A DNA stretch of 64,000 nucleotides from contig CANGYF010000022.1 in assembly GCA_947458265.1 (NCBI GenBank), forward strand, positions 1-64,000, in the 5' to 3' direction. Below are positions 45,702-54,058 of this stretch, in pieces (the stretch's first letter is position 1; each line of letters starts with the position of its first letter). A model generated the notes under the pieces. The model was not told the origin of the DNA. It did no database searches and worked only from the letters and a program-made list of their open reading frames with translations. This stretch comes from Betaproteobacteria bacterium. Lineage in GTDB: Bacteria; Pseudomonadota; Gammaproteobacteria; Burkholderiales; CAIKXV01. The position numbers and the translations under genes were made by a program.

Positions 45702-45908
45702 TCAGTCGAGCCGGTAGACATGGGCTGGCTCGTCCGCCGCCACCAGGGAGCGGGTGTCGAGTACCGAGCGGCGCGACTGCGCCACCTGCGCGGCCTTCAT
45801 GAACTGGCGCAAGTCCGCGTCGGTAAGCTTGTCCAGCCCGAGGGCCTTCGCCTGCGCCCGGATGTCGTCCGGGATCGGTTGATCCGACCCGCCTTGTTCA
45901 TGCGCCAC
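45702..45908 (-). CDS. Small GatC/AtzG-like protein upstream of an amidase
   Basis: A 68-residue protein: a charged start, two short helices (PDDIRAQAKALGLDKLTDADL and MKAAQVAQSRRSVLD) and a tail AADEPAHVYRLD. Helix-helix-extended tail ending in PA.V(Y/F)R is the plan of GatC and of the AtzG/DUF4089 subunits that wrap amidase partners. It ends 14 bases before the amidase start on the same strand. I consider an amidase accessory subunit the best reading; similarity is of pattern only, and a different small protein cannot be excluded. Confidence 0.6.
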   Translation of the reverse strand: MAHEQGGSDQPIPDDIRAQAKALGLDKLTDADLRQFMKAAQVAQSRRSVLDTRSLVAADEPAHVYRLD

Positions 45909-46087
45909 GGCTGTCCCCTCTCGTCAGGAAGCGGGCAGTCTAGCAAAACGCACGTCCCCGCCCGGGGCGTCGGGGGGCGGGAGGTGCCGGACCGCGCCGG
46001 ATAGCCGGTATGATGCTTTCCCCTTGCTGCATCGACAGCGACGGCACCGTATCGAATGCCGTCCACGTTACCTGGAGGAAGACGACC

Positions 46088-47059
46088 ATGAACACCCGCC
46101 GCAGCCTTGTCCGGATGTCCGCCGCCTTGCTCACCGCAGGCGCACTCTCCACCCCGGTCCTGGCACAGCAGTTCCCGGTTAAGCCGATCCGCACCATCAT
46201 CCCGTTCACCCCCGGCTCGACCACCGACGTGATCGGCCGCATCGTCGCCGAAGGCCTGTCCGCCTCGCTCGGCCAGCCGATCATCATCGAGAATCGCAGC
46301 GGCGCCGGCGGCTCCGTCGGCTCGGCCGTGGTCGCCCGCGCCGACGCGGATGGCTACACCTGGCTGATGAATGCCGCCGCGCACTCGGCGTCGCTCGCCG
46401 CGTTCCCGAACGCGCCCTACCATCCTGGCAACGACTTCGCCGGTGTCGCCGTGTTCGGCGTGGTGCCGAACGTGCTGGTGATCTCGCCCGAGAAGGGGCT
46501 GAAGACGGTCAAGGCGCTGATGGATGCCGCACGGAAGAACGAGATGACTTTCGCATCGGCCGGTATCGGCAGCGCAACCCACTGGGCCGCCGAGCGGCTG
46601 CTGCTCTCCGCCGGCATCAAGGCCACGCACGTGCCGTTCAAGGGCGGGCCCGAGGCGCTGGCCGACGTCGCCGCCGGCCGGGTCGACTTCCTTTCGATCG
46701 GCACCTCGTCCGGGCTGCCCTTCATCAAGTCCGGCCGCCTGATCCCGCTGGCGGTCAGCACCCGCAGCCGGTCGAGCGTATTCCCCGACGTGCCGACCAC
46801 GATCGAAGCCGGTTTCGCCGACAGCGACTACACCTTCTGGAACGGCCTGCTGCTGCCGGTGAAGACGCCGCGCGCGCTGATCGACCGGCTGCATGCCGAG
46901 ACGACGGCCGTGCTGAAGCAGCCCGCCGTGATGGAGCGTCTGGTGAAGATCGGTCTCGAACCGATGCCGATGACGCCGAAGGAGTTCGATGCGCTGATCG
47001 CGGCGGAGATCAAGGCGAACCTGGCGATCGTCAAGGCGGCGGGGTTGAAGTTCAACTGA
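46088..47059 (+). CDS. Bug/TctC-family periplasmic solute-binding receptor
   Basis: A 323-residue receptor starting at the ATG at 46088, which follows GGAGGA. The signal peptide ends near Ala26 (TPVLAQQ). The mature part has QFPVKPIRTIIPFTPGSTTD, in which the ligand-loop glycine pair is GS, then LGQPIIIENRSGAGG and DADGYT. It is divergent from the small GatC-like gene of the amidase unit, 179 bases away, and may be controlled from the same region. The ligand is unknown. Confidence 0.93.
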   Translation: MNTRRSLVRMSAALLTAGALSTPVLAQQFPVKPIRTIIPFTPGSTTDVIGRIVAEGLSASLGQPIIIENRSGAGGSVGSAVVARADADGYTWLMNAAAHSASLAAFPNAPYHPGNDFAGVAVFGVVPNVLVISPEKGLKTVKALMDAARKNEMTFASAGIGSATHWAAERLLLSAGIKATHVPFKGGPEALADVAAGRVDFLSIGTSSGLPFIKSGRLIPLAVSTRSRSSVFPDVPTTIEAGFADSDYTFWNGLLLPVKTPRALIDRLHAETTAVLKQPAVMERLVKIGLEPMPMTPKEFDALIAAEIKANLAIVKAAGLKFN

Positions 47060-47106
47060 GGCGGGAATCGCCGCACCGCAGTCGGCCGTGGGCATCTCTA
47101 CAGTAG

Positions 47107-47196
47107 AATCGTTTCATGAATCGTTTCAGGTATAGTAATTGCAGCCGAAGATAGTCCTTCGGCTCAATTACTTGTGTTTTTACTGATCGTTTCATG
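47107..47196 (+). repeat. Three 12-bp operator-like repeats before the HipA-like gene
   Basis: AATCGTTTCATG (47107-47118) and AATCGTTTCAGG (47119-47130) are in tandem without a gap, and GATCGTTTCATG (47185-47196) covers the start codon at 47194. TATAGT at 47131-47136 could be the -10 box, so the first two copies would lie over the -35 and spacer. This is a good arrangement for autorepression by the DNA-binding part of the gene product. Confidence 0.6.
47135..47171. promoter_or_regulatory. Hairpin in the leader of the HipA-like gene
   Basis: GTAATT and AATTAC form the ends and GCCGAAG with CTTCGGC the core of an imperfect 37-base inverted repeat between the operator-like repeats and the start codon. 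It may fold in the transcript and affect translation, or serve as a protein site. It is not followed by a U-run, so it is not a simple terminator. Confidence 0.5.
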
Positions 47197-48555
47197 GATG
47201 TCGACGCTCTCCTGCGGCTGCTCGCCTCCGACGGTCCTTCACCGACCGCGCGGGTGCTTGACCGCCAGGGCGTCAGCCGCGCCACCCTGATGCGCACCGT
47301 CCGCGCGGCCGGCGACCGGGTGGTCGTGCGCGGCCGCGCCCGGCGCACGACCTATGCCGCCGCGCGCCCGCTGCGCGGCCGCCGTGAGCCGATCCCGCTG
47401 TTCCAGATCGATACGGAAGGCCAGGCTCGCGAAGCGGGACGGATCCAGATGATCGAGCCGCACGGCTGCGCACTGGATGCCCCCGGATTCGCATGGCCGA
47501 TGGACGAAGCCATGCGGGACGGCTGGTTCGAAGGCCTGCCCTACCCGATCGCGGACATGCGGCCGCAAGGCTACCTCGGCCGCGCCTTCGCACGCACCCA
47601 CGCGCCGCTGCTGCAGGTGCCAGAGGATCCTCGCTTCTGGAGCGATGACGACGTGCTGCATGGGCTGTCCGTCATCGGTGCCGACCTGCCGGGCAACCTC
47701 ATCGTCGGCGAAGCGTCGTACCGGCAGTGGCAGGCCAGCCGGCAGCGAGACATGATCGATCCGGCGATGCACGATGTCGAACGGACATGGCCTTTACTGG
47801 CGCAGCAGTCGATGCTGGGTCAGATGGTCGGCTCGTCGGCCGGCGGCGAATTTCCGAAGTTCACCACCGTACGCATGATCGATGGCCGGCCGGTGCCTGT
47901 GCTGGTGAAGTTCTCAGGGTCGGACGACTCGCCGGGGTCACGACGATGGTCCGACCTGCTGGTCTGCGAGCATCTGGCGGCGCAGGTCATCGCCAGGCAT
48001 CTCGAGATTCCGACCGCGACAACGCGCATCCACCATGCGGGCGACCGCACCTTCCTCGAAGTCGAGCGCTTCGATCGACACGGCCTGCACGGTCGCTCCG
48101 CCCTCTGCTCGTGGGCATCGCTCAACGACGCGTTGTTCGGCCTTGCCGGCCGGCCCTGGACGGAAGCGGCACGACGGCTGCGCGAGCGGGGATGGATCGA
48201 TGCCGCGACCGACGATGCGATAGGGCGGCTGTGGTGCTTCGGCCTGCTGATCGGAAACACCGACATGCACGACGGGAACCTGTCGTTCACGCCGGTCGAA
48301 GACGGACTGGCGCTCGCGCCGATCTACGACATGCTCCCGATGATGCATGCGCCGCAGCGGGGGATCGAACTGCCGGAGCGGAACTTCGAGCCTTTACTGC
48401 CGATGCCGTCGGAGCAGGACCGGTGGCGATCAGCCGCGCGGGCGGCCGTCGCGTTCTGGAGAGCGGCAGAAGGCGACGAGCGGATCAGTCCGGATTTCCG
48501 CGAGGTTTGCCGTGCGACGGCGGCGACGATTGCGCGGATCCTGTATCAGCACTAA
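47194..48555 (+). CDS. HipA-like serine/threonine kinase with fused N-terminal HTH
   Basis: A 453-residue HipA-type protein kinase. The first 60 residues (LLRLLASDGPSPTARVLDRQGVSRATLMR) look like a winged or simple HTH, so DNA binding usually supplied by a separate HipB is built in. No hipB gene lies beside it. The kinase part has the ATP loop GSSAGGEFPKF, a Lys in PVLVKFSG, the catalytic stretch LLIGNTDMHDGNLSF and the metal Asp in APIYDMLP. It could phosphorylate a tRNA synthetase or another target and slow growth. Three 12-bp repeats at the promoter and start codon are likely binding sites. No partner antitoxin is visible. Confidence 0.82.
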   Translation: MDVDALLRLLASDGPSPTARVLDRQGVSRATLMRTVRAAGDRVVVRGRARRTTYAAARPLRGRREPIPLFQIDTEGQAREAGRIQMIEPHGCALDAPGFAWPMDEAMRDGWFEGLPYPIADMRPQGYLGRAFARTHAPLLQVPEDPRFWSDDDVLHGLSVIGADLPGNLIVGEASYRQWQASRQRDMIDPAMHDVERTWPLLAQQSMLGQMVGSSAGGEFPKFTTVRMIDGRPVPVLVKFSGSDDSPGSRRWSDLLVCEHLAAQVIARHLEIPTATTRIHHAGDRTFLEVERFDRHGLHGRSALCSWASLNDALFGLAGRPWTEAARRLRERGWIDAATDDAIGRLWCFGLLIGNTDMHDGNLSFTPVEDGLALAPIYDMLPMMHAPQRGIELPERNFEPLLPMPSEQDRWRSAARAAVAFWRAAEGDERISPDFREVCRATAATIARILYQH

Positions 48556-48580
48556 GGTGACCACGCGAAGGAGCACGACG

Positions 48581-49267
48581 ATGGACGATCAGGACACCGG
48601 AATCTGGGCGCTGTGGTACGACCTCGCCGAGGACACGCGCGACGCATACTGCGACTGGTTCCACCATGTCCATATCCCGGAGAAGCTTTCACGTCCGGGG
48701 TACCGCTGGGCGGCGCACTACCGGCTCGGCCACGGCGGACGCGGCCAGGGTTGGCTGGCGCTGTTCGGCGGCGCGTCGGCGCATACCTTCCTCGCCCCGC
48801 CGCCTTCCGAGCTCGCCACGCGGCAGAGCGATCTTACGCGGCGCCACATGGCGATGCGCCGGCCGCTCGGCTCGGCGATCTTCGCGCAGGAGGTGCGCAT
48901 CGACGGACCGGAAGCCGGGCATCGCGACCCGCGCGCCTCGGCCCCGGTCGTGCAGTTCGGCCACTACGACGCCCCCGACGCGGCCACCGACGAGGCGATC
49001 GGCAGCTTCTACGCGCAGCAGCGCTTCCCGCTGCTCGCGCGGCTGCCCGGCGTGGTGGCCACGCGCAAGCTGCTGGCGAGCGTCGGCGGCTGGCGCCACG
49101 GCGTCATGTACGAGTTCACCTCGCTCGCCAAGCGCGAACACCACTACGAACCGCTGGAAGCCGAGGCGCGCGACCCGTCGACGCGCATGGGACAGGTCGT
49201 GCCCAGGCTGCGGCATGCGCCGTTCTCGCCCGCAGTCGGCGTGCGCGTATGGCCGCCGGTCGGCTGA
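48581..49267 (+). CDS. Dimeric alpha+beta barrel-like protein
   Basis: A 228-residue protein I recognise only at fold level. It has two similar halves: WALWYDLAEDTRDAYCDWFHHVHIPEKLSRPGY at the start and a second unit near 125 (QFGHYDAPDAATDEAIGSFYAQQRFPLLARLPGV), each like an EthD/antibiotic-monooxygenase ferredoxin-like domain. Such double-domain proteins bind or transform small hydrophobic compounds, often without cofactors. AAGGAG stands upstream of the ATG at 48581, 25 bases after the HipA-like gene, and a convergent hydrolase gene follows. No reaction is assigned. Confidence 0.65.
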   Translation: MDDQDTGIWALWYDLAEDTRDAYCDWFHHVHIPEKLSRPGYRWAAHYRLGHGGRGQGWLALFGGASAHTFLAPPPSELATRQSDLTRRHMAMRRPLGSAIFAQEVRIDGPEAGHRDPRASAPVVQFGHYDAPDAATDEAIGSFYAQQRFPLLARLPGVVATRKLLASVGGWRHGVMYEFTSLAKREHHYEPLEAEARDPSTRMGQVVPRLRHAPFSPAVGVRVWPPVG

Positions 49268-49276
49268 GATTCGCGC

Positions 49277-50074
49277 TCAGTCGCCGCTCAGGAACCCCAG
49301 CACCGCCTGCGCACACGCCTGCGCATCACTCGCCGCCACGTGGTACGACTTCCCCGGCAGCACCAGCAACCGTGAATCCGGGATCTGCGCCTGCCACGCC
49401 CGCGTCCGCTCCACCGTCCCCAGCCCGCTCTCCTCGGTCGTGATCACCAGCGTCGGGCACTGGATCTTCGGCAGGTCCGCGCGGATGTCCGCATAGTTGA
49501 TGCCGCGGTTGAAGCCGACCAGCGACGACACCGGTGCGCGTCCCATGAACTGCGTCCACCACTCGACGCCTTCGTCGGGGAAGTGTTCGCCCAGCCGCCC
49601 GGCCATCGTCCGCCGAGCCCAGTGCTCCGCGCCCTTGGTCTCGAATTCCTCGATCAGTGCGGGCACCTTCTCCACGCCGGGCCGAAGCGCCTGCGGCGTA
49701 CCTACCACCACAAGCGACTTCACCCGGTCTGGCCGCCGCGCGGCGAACGCCCGCGCGATCGTCCCGCCGATCTTCGCCGCGACCAGGTGGAAGCGCTCGA
49801 TGCCGAGGTGGTCCATCAGCCGGCAGTAGTCGTCGATCAATGCATCCAGCGTCCACGTGTACTCGCGCGGCATCGGCGTCGACTGTCCATACCCGCGCAT
49901 GTCCGGACGAACCACCTTCAGGTGGCGGGCCAGCACCGGCACCCAGGCGTACCAGGCGAGAGCGCTCTCGGCGTTGCCGTGGAGCATCAGCACCGTCTCC
50001 GCCTCGGTCCACGGGTCGGTGAAGTCGTCGACCTGGTAGAACAGGTCGCAGTCGGGCAGCTTCAGCGTCGGCAT
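49277..50074 (-). CDS. Alpha/beta-hydrolase-fold protein lacking the nucleophilic Ser
   Basis: A 265-residue protein with a clear alpha/beta-hydrolase fold: VLMLHGNAESALAWYAW near 28-44, PDMRGYGQSTPMP, and a C-terminal LPGKSYHVAAS holding the expected His. The nucleophile elbow, however, reads FHLVAAKIGGTIA where GxSxG is normal, so a Lys takes the place of Ser. The protein may be a non-hydrolytic relative or use another mechanism. It lies seven bases downstream of an MmgE/PrpD gene on the same strand and so is part of the MmgE-Bug unit. Confidence 0.82.
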   Translation of the reverse strand: MPTLKLPDCDLFYQVDDFTDPWTEAETVLMLHGNAESALAWYAWVPVLARHLKVVRPDMRGYGQSTPMPREYTWTLDALIDDYCRLMDHLGIERFHLVAAKIGGTIARAFAARRPDRVKSLVVVGTPQALRPGVEKVPALIEEFETKGAEHWARRTMAGRLGEHFPDEGVEWWTQFMGRAPVSSLVGFNRGINYADIRADLPKIQCPTLVITTEESGLGTVERTRAWQAQIPDSRLLVLPGKSYHVAASDAQACAQAVLGFLSGD

Positions 50075-50081
50075 GTTCGGT

Positions 50082-51518
50082 TCAGCGCCCGGACAGCAGC
50101 TGCATCAACCGGGCAACGCCACCGGCCGCTGCAAGCCCCTGCACTTCCGCCTGCAGCGCATCGACGCGCGATGCGTCGAACCGTCGTCCGAGTTCCGCAC
50201 GGAAACGCGCGACATGGTCGTCCATCGTGAACGGCCGCGACACGCTGCCCTTCGGTGCCTCGATGAAACGCTCGACCACCTTGCCGCTCTTCAACCGGAA
50301 CGTGACCTTCGCACCCACCGACTGCTCGGTACTCACCCGCTCCGCATCGTCGTCGAGCTCGCACGACACCCGGGACGAGATCGCCATCACCGACGGATCG
50401 GCCAGCGTGGTCTCGAAGTCGTCGATGTTGAGCGTGAAGCCTTCGGGCACCGCGCGGCCCTGCTTGAGCACCATCGCCATGCAGAACGGCAGGCTCATCT
50501 GTGCGGCCTGGATGTCCTTCGGCTCGTTCACGGTCAGTCGTCCCTGGATAACCTTCGGGATGCCGACGCGGATGCTTTCGATGTCGTCGATGGTCAGCCC
50601 GTGTTCGGTGCACAGCGACGCGGTGGCCTCGATCGCCGACAGCACGCGCGCGCTGCTGGCATGTGGCTTGATCGCGGTCTCGAGAAGGCGCCACTGCTCG
50701 CCGAGACCGGACAGGCCCTTGTCGAAGTCATGGCCGTCGGCATAGGCGCGCGCGAAGCCGTCCTTGCCTTCCAGGATGTCGGCCGGGCCGGAGAAGCCGG
50801 CGGACGCGAGCAGCGCCGCATGCACGCCCTCGCCCGCCGCATGCGCGGCATGGATGCGCTTGACCGTCGAACCGGAGTGGTAGAACTGGGTCAGGCCGCC
50901 ACTGAACGAGGCGACCAGCCCGAGCGTCTCGGCGATGCGCTCGGCGCGGTCGGATCCTTCGAACATCAGGCAGGCGGCCGCAGTCGCCGCGCCGAAGCCG
51001 CCACACGTGGCGGTACTCTGGAAGCCGCGCCGGAAGTGCGACGGCTGCAGCGACAACCCGATCCGGATCATGTTCTCGTAGCCGGCCGCGATCGCAGCGA
51101 GGATGCGCTCGCCCGACGCGCCGCGGGCCTCGCCCACCGCCAGCGCGGCGGAGATCACGATGCAGCCTGGATGCAGCATCGAGCCCACGTGCACGTCGTC
51201 GGCGTCGATGCTGCCAGAGAAGGTCGTATTGACGAAGGTCGCGCGCTCCGGGTCGGTGCGGTCGGTCGAGAACAGGATCGTCGACTGGCCGTTTCCGCCG
51301 AGTTCGGCGGCCAGCTTCACCGCCCAGCCGCTCCACGGCATGCGCTGGCCGAGCGAGGCGACACGCAGGTAGTCGAGCAGGAAGATGGTGAGGTGCTCGC
51401 GCACCACCGGCGGCAGCGCGTCGTGCGTGAGCCCTCCGGCGAACGCGGCGAAGCGGCGGGTGACTGCATCGTTGCCGGGCATCGAGATGCCCGGCGCTGC
51501 GGCTTGCGGATGCACCAT
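50082..51518 (-). CDS. MmgE/PrpD family protein (copy 2)
   Basis: A 478-residue member of the MmgE/PrpD superfamily. Typical regions are LTIFLLDYLRVASLGQ near 43, the central GSIDADDVHVGSMLHPGCIVISAALA, where family members carry a His-Pro turn of the active site, and IQGRLTVNEPKDIQAAQMSLPF. The ATG at 51518 overlaps the TGA of the upstream Bug gene by one base less than its length (ATGA), so receptor and enzyme are translationally coupled. That coupling suggests the imported solute is the substrate of this protein. Confidence 0.88.
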   Translation of the reverse strand: MVHPQAAAPGISMPGNDAVTRRFAAFAGGLTHDALPPVVREHLTIFLLDYLRVASLGQRMPWSGWAVKLAAELGGNGQSTILFSTDRTDPERATFVNTTFSGSIDADDVHVGSMLHPGCIVISAALAVGEARGASGERILAAIAAGYENMIRIGLSLQPSHFRRGFQSTATCGGFGAATAAACLMFEGSDRAERIAETLGLVASFSGGLTQFYHSGSTVKRIHAAHAAGEGVHAALLASAGFSGPADILEGKDGFARAYADGHDFDKGLSGLGEQWRLLETAIKPHASSARVLSAIEATASLCTEHGLTIDDIESIRVGIPKVIQGRLTVNEPKDIQAAQMSLPFCMAMVLKQGRAVPEGFTLNIDDFETTLADPSVMAISSRVSCELDDDAERVSTEQSVGAKVTFRLKSGKVVERFIEAPKGSVSRPFTMDDHVARFRAELGRRFDASRVDALQAEVQGLAAAGGVARLMQLLSGR

Positions 51519-52507
51519 CAGTTGTTCTCCTTGATGCCGGCGGCGGCGATCACCTTGCCCCACTTGTCGTAGTCGGCCTTGTGGTACGCGGCCAGCGTGG
51601 CCGGGCTACCGCCCGCCGGTGCCGCACCTTCGAGCGCGAGCGCCTTGCGGAACTCCTCCGTCGTCAGGGCGCGGTTGGCGGCCTTGTTCAGCACCTCGAC
51701 GATCGCGCCGGGCAGGCCGGCCGGGCCGTACAGGCCCCACCACTGGCTCGACTCGAAGCCCGGGACGCCGGCCTCGGCGATGGTCGGCAGTTCCATGGCC
51801 ACCGCGATACGCTGGGCGCTGGTGACCGCCAGCGCCCGCAGCCGGCCGGCGCGCACCTGCGAGCCGACGCTCGGGAACGCGGCGAACAGCACCGACACGT
51901 TGCCCGCGACAGTATCGATGGTCGCCGGTGCAGCGCCCTTGTACGGTACGTGCAGCATCTTCACGCCCGCGCCCTGCGCGAACAGTTCGCCGGTCAGGTG
52001 GCTCAGCGTGCCGTGACCGTTGGACGCATAGGCGAGTGCATCCGGCCGCTTCTTCGCCAGCGCGATCAGGTCGCGCACGGTTTTCGCCGGTACCGATGGA
52101 TGCACCACCAGCACGTTCGGCGCATGGCCGATCAGCACGATCGGGGTGAAGCTCTTCAGCACGTCGAACGGCGCCTTGCCGCCCAGGTGCGGGTTGATGG
52201 ACAGCACGCTGGAGGATGCGAACAGCAGGTTGTAGCCGTCGGCCGGCGCGCGCGCGATGTTGTCCGCGCCGATGTTGCCGCCGGCGCCGCCGCGATTGTC
52301 GACCACCACCTGCTGGCCGGCCGTCTCGGACAGCCGGCTGGCGAAATGACGCGCGACGATGTCGGCAGCACCACCTGGGGGAAACGGTACGACCATGCGC
52401 ATCGGCTTGTCGGGGAATCCCTGGCCGTGTACCGACGTGGACAGGCACGCGGCGAACGCGAGCGCGAGCGGAACAGGTACGAATGGAACCTTGGATTGCA
52501 GCGACAC
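51518..52507 (-). CDS. Bug/TctC-family periplasmic solute-binding receptor
   Basis: A 329-residue receptor. I start it at a GTG at 52507, six bases after AAGGAAG; the open frame upstream to 53149 lacks receptor or signal-peptide features. The signal peptide ends near Gly28 (STSVHGQ). The mature part shows GFPDKPMRMVVPFPPGGAAD, AGQQVVVDNRGGAGG and APADGYN, so the loop Thr is Asn. Its stop overlaps the start of an MmgE/PrpD gene, and an alpha/beta-hydrolase-fold gene follows in the same unit. Confidence 0.92.
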   Translation of the reverse strand: MSLQSKVPFVPVPLALAFAACLSTSVHGQGFPDKPMRMVVPFPPGGAADIVARHFASRLSETAGQQVVVDNRGGAGGNIGADNIARAPADGYNLLFASSSVLSINPHLGGKAPFDVLKSFTPIVLIGHAPNVLVVHPSVPAKTVRDLIALAKKRPDALAYASNGHGTLSHLTGELFAQGAGVKMLHVPYKGAAPATIDTVAGNVSVLFAAFPSVGSQVRAGRLRALAVTSAQRIAVAMELPTIAEAGVPGFESSQWWGLYGPAGLPGAIVEVLNKAANRALTTEEFRKALALEGAAPAGGSPATLAAYHKADYDKWGKVIAAAGIKENN

Positions 52508-52560
52508 GTTGCTTCCTTCGAATGCAGCGACGAAGCCGGTGGCGGCTTCGGCGACGGTTT

Positions 52561-53067
52561 TCAGTGGTTGTGGCCCGGCGGCGGCTTTCCGTCGGTGCGC
52601 GGTTGCTGCACCTGCACGACCACGTCGTGTTCTCCAGCGCGCTCGAACTTGAGGCGCACGGTGAAGCGGTCGCCGTTCTTCAGCGGCGCCTTCAGGCCGA
52701 TCAGCATCAGGTGGATCTCGCCGCCATGGCGCACCTTCAGGTCGGCGCCGGGGGGCAGGTCGATCGCGGCGAGCGGACGCATCCGCATCACGTTGTCGAC
52801 GATGGTGCTGCTGTGCAGTTCCATCGACTCGGCCGCAGTCGTGGTTGCCGAAAGCAGCCGGTCGGCCTCGCGCCCGGTGTTCTTCAGCGTGCGGAAGTAC
52901 ACCGCGCCGGTGCGTGCACCGCCAGGCGTCGGCGTTGCATACGGATGGTCGATCACGATCGCGCCAGCACGGAAGCCATGCGCGCCCGCGGATCGCACCG
53001 CGATCAGGCCGGTGGCCAGCAGGCCGACCGGCGCCAGCAGCGAGATCGCCCGTCGGCGCGCCTGCAT
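52561..53067 (-). CDS. PCu(A)C-type periplasmic copper chaperone
   Basis: A 168-residue secreted protein. An N-terminal hydrophobic stretch ends in SAGAHG, a probable signal peptide. The copper motif is complete: MELHSS, then MRMRPL, then HGGEIHLMLIGLK, the spaced Met/His set of the PCu(A)C family that passes Cu(I) to cytochrome oxidase CuA. A His-rich tail (GHNH) may add metal binding. Its ATG overlaps the stop of the dienelactone-hydrolase gene in an ATGA junction, a surprising pairing because the two functions are not obviously linked. Confidence 0.88.
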   Translation of the reverse strand: MQARRRAISLLAPVGLLATGLIAVRSAGAHGFRAGAIVIDHPYATPTPGGARTGAVYFRTLKNTGREADRLLSATTTAAESMELHSSTIVDNVMRMRPLAAIDLPPGADLKVRHGGEIHLMLIGLKAPLKNGDRFTVRLKFERAGEHDVVVQVQQPRTDGKPPPGHNH

Positions 53068-53768
53068 CAACCGAGGTGCTTCTGGAAGAAATCGACCGAC
53101 AGCGCCAGCGCGCGGTCGGCCTCTTCCTTGCGATACGGTTTGCCGCCATGGCGCGCGAAGGCGTGATCGGCTTCGGGATACTTGTGGATCGTCACCAGCG
53201 GGTTCGGCGACAGACGCCGCTCGAGCATCTCGTTCACCTCTGCCTGCACCCAGCGGTCCTTCATCGCCATATGCAGCATGAACGGCCGGTGCAGGTTCGG
53301 TGCCTCGCGGATGTTGTGTTCGATGTAGGTGCCGTAGTACGCGACCGCGCAGTCGATATCGGTGCGGCAGCACATCAGGTAGCAGAGCTTTCCGCCGAGG
53401 CAGTAGCCGACGCTGCCGACCTTGCCGGTACCGCCGGGCACGGTGCGCAGCCACTGCATGGTGTCTTCCATGTCGCGCACGCCGAGGTCGTAGTCGAAGT
53501 CGTAGTAGAGGTCGAAGGCCTTCTGTCCGTCGGCCGGATTCCGGTCGGACAGTTCCACACCCGGCTCCTGGCGCCAGAACAGGTCCGGCACGAGGCAGAT
53601 ATACCCGGCCTCGGCGAACTCCTGCGCATGCTTGCGCATGGTGTCGTTCACGCCCCAGATCTCCATGATCGCGATGATCGCGCCGGCGGGCTTGCGGTCG
53701 GGCCACGCAATGTGCGCGCCCATTTCGCCGTCGCGCAGCTTCAACTTGATGTCTTCGGTCCTGGCCAT
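53067..53768 (-). CDS. Dienelactone hydrolase family protein
   Basis: A 233-residue hydrolase. The Cys nucleophile is in VGYCLGGKLCY near 115, the acid in the segment after VTIHKYPE and the His in ADHAFARHGG. IAIMEIWGVND near 33-43 carries the Glu that activates Cys in dienelactone hydrolases. The start is the ATG at 53768; longer forms have no support. Dienelactone hydrolases open lactones made during ortho-cleavage of (chloro)aromatics. Here no other ring-cleavage gene is near, so the substrate is open. Confidence 0.9.
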   Translation of the reverse strand: MARTEDIKLKLRDGEMGAHIAWPDRKPAGAIIAIMEIWGVNDTMRKHAQEFAEAGYICLVPDLFWRQEPGVELSDRNPADGQKAFDLYYDFDYDLGVRDMEDTMQWLRTVPGGTGKVGSVGYCLGGKLCYLMCCRTDIDCAVAYYGTYIEHNIREAPNLHRPFMLHMAMKDRWVQAEVNEMLERRLSPNPLVTIHKYPEADHAFARHGGKPYRKEEADRALALSVDFFQKHLG

Positions 53769-54058
53769 TGCGTCGGGCTCCGGATGTGCATGGGAAGGCG
53801 AGAGTAATCCAACGCCGGAATTCGTACCGGGCCGGGCTGCCGTTCGTCGGTGGCTGTGCACCTCGCGCAGGTCGGCTGCGTTGATGGATGCACGAGGCCA
53901 GGCAGGGCCCGGCGGCGTGGCTGGTTCCTGACTGACAAGTGTTTCGAGACTGTAACCGCGGCAATGTCCGCTTGCATCACTGACGGTTGCGCACGCTGCA
54001 CCGGACTACGCTTGCTGCAAACAGGACCCCTGCCATCCGAGGGTCCGAGGAGGGAAAG

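Noticed and set aside
45797-47095. 432-codon minus-strand open frame opposite the Bug gene at 46088
   Set aside because: Antisense shadow rich in Gly/Arg/His; its end shares bases with the small GatC-like gene, but the receptor frame is the coding one.
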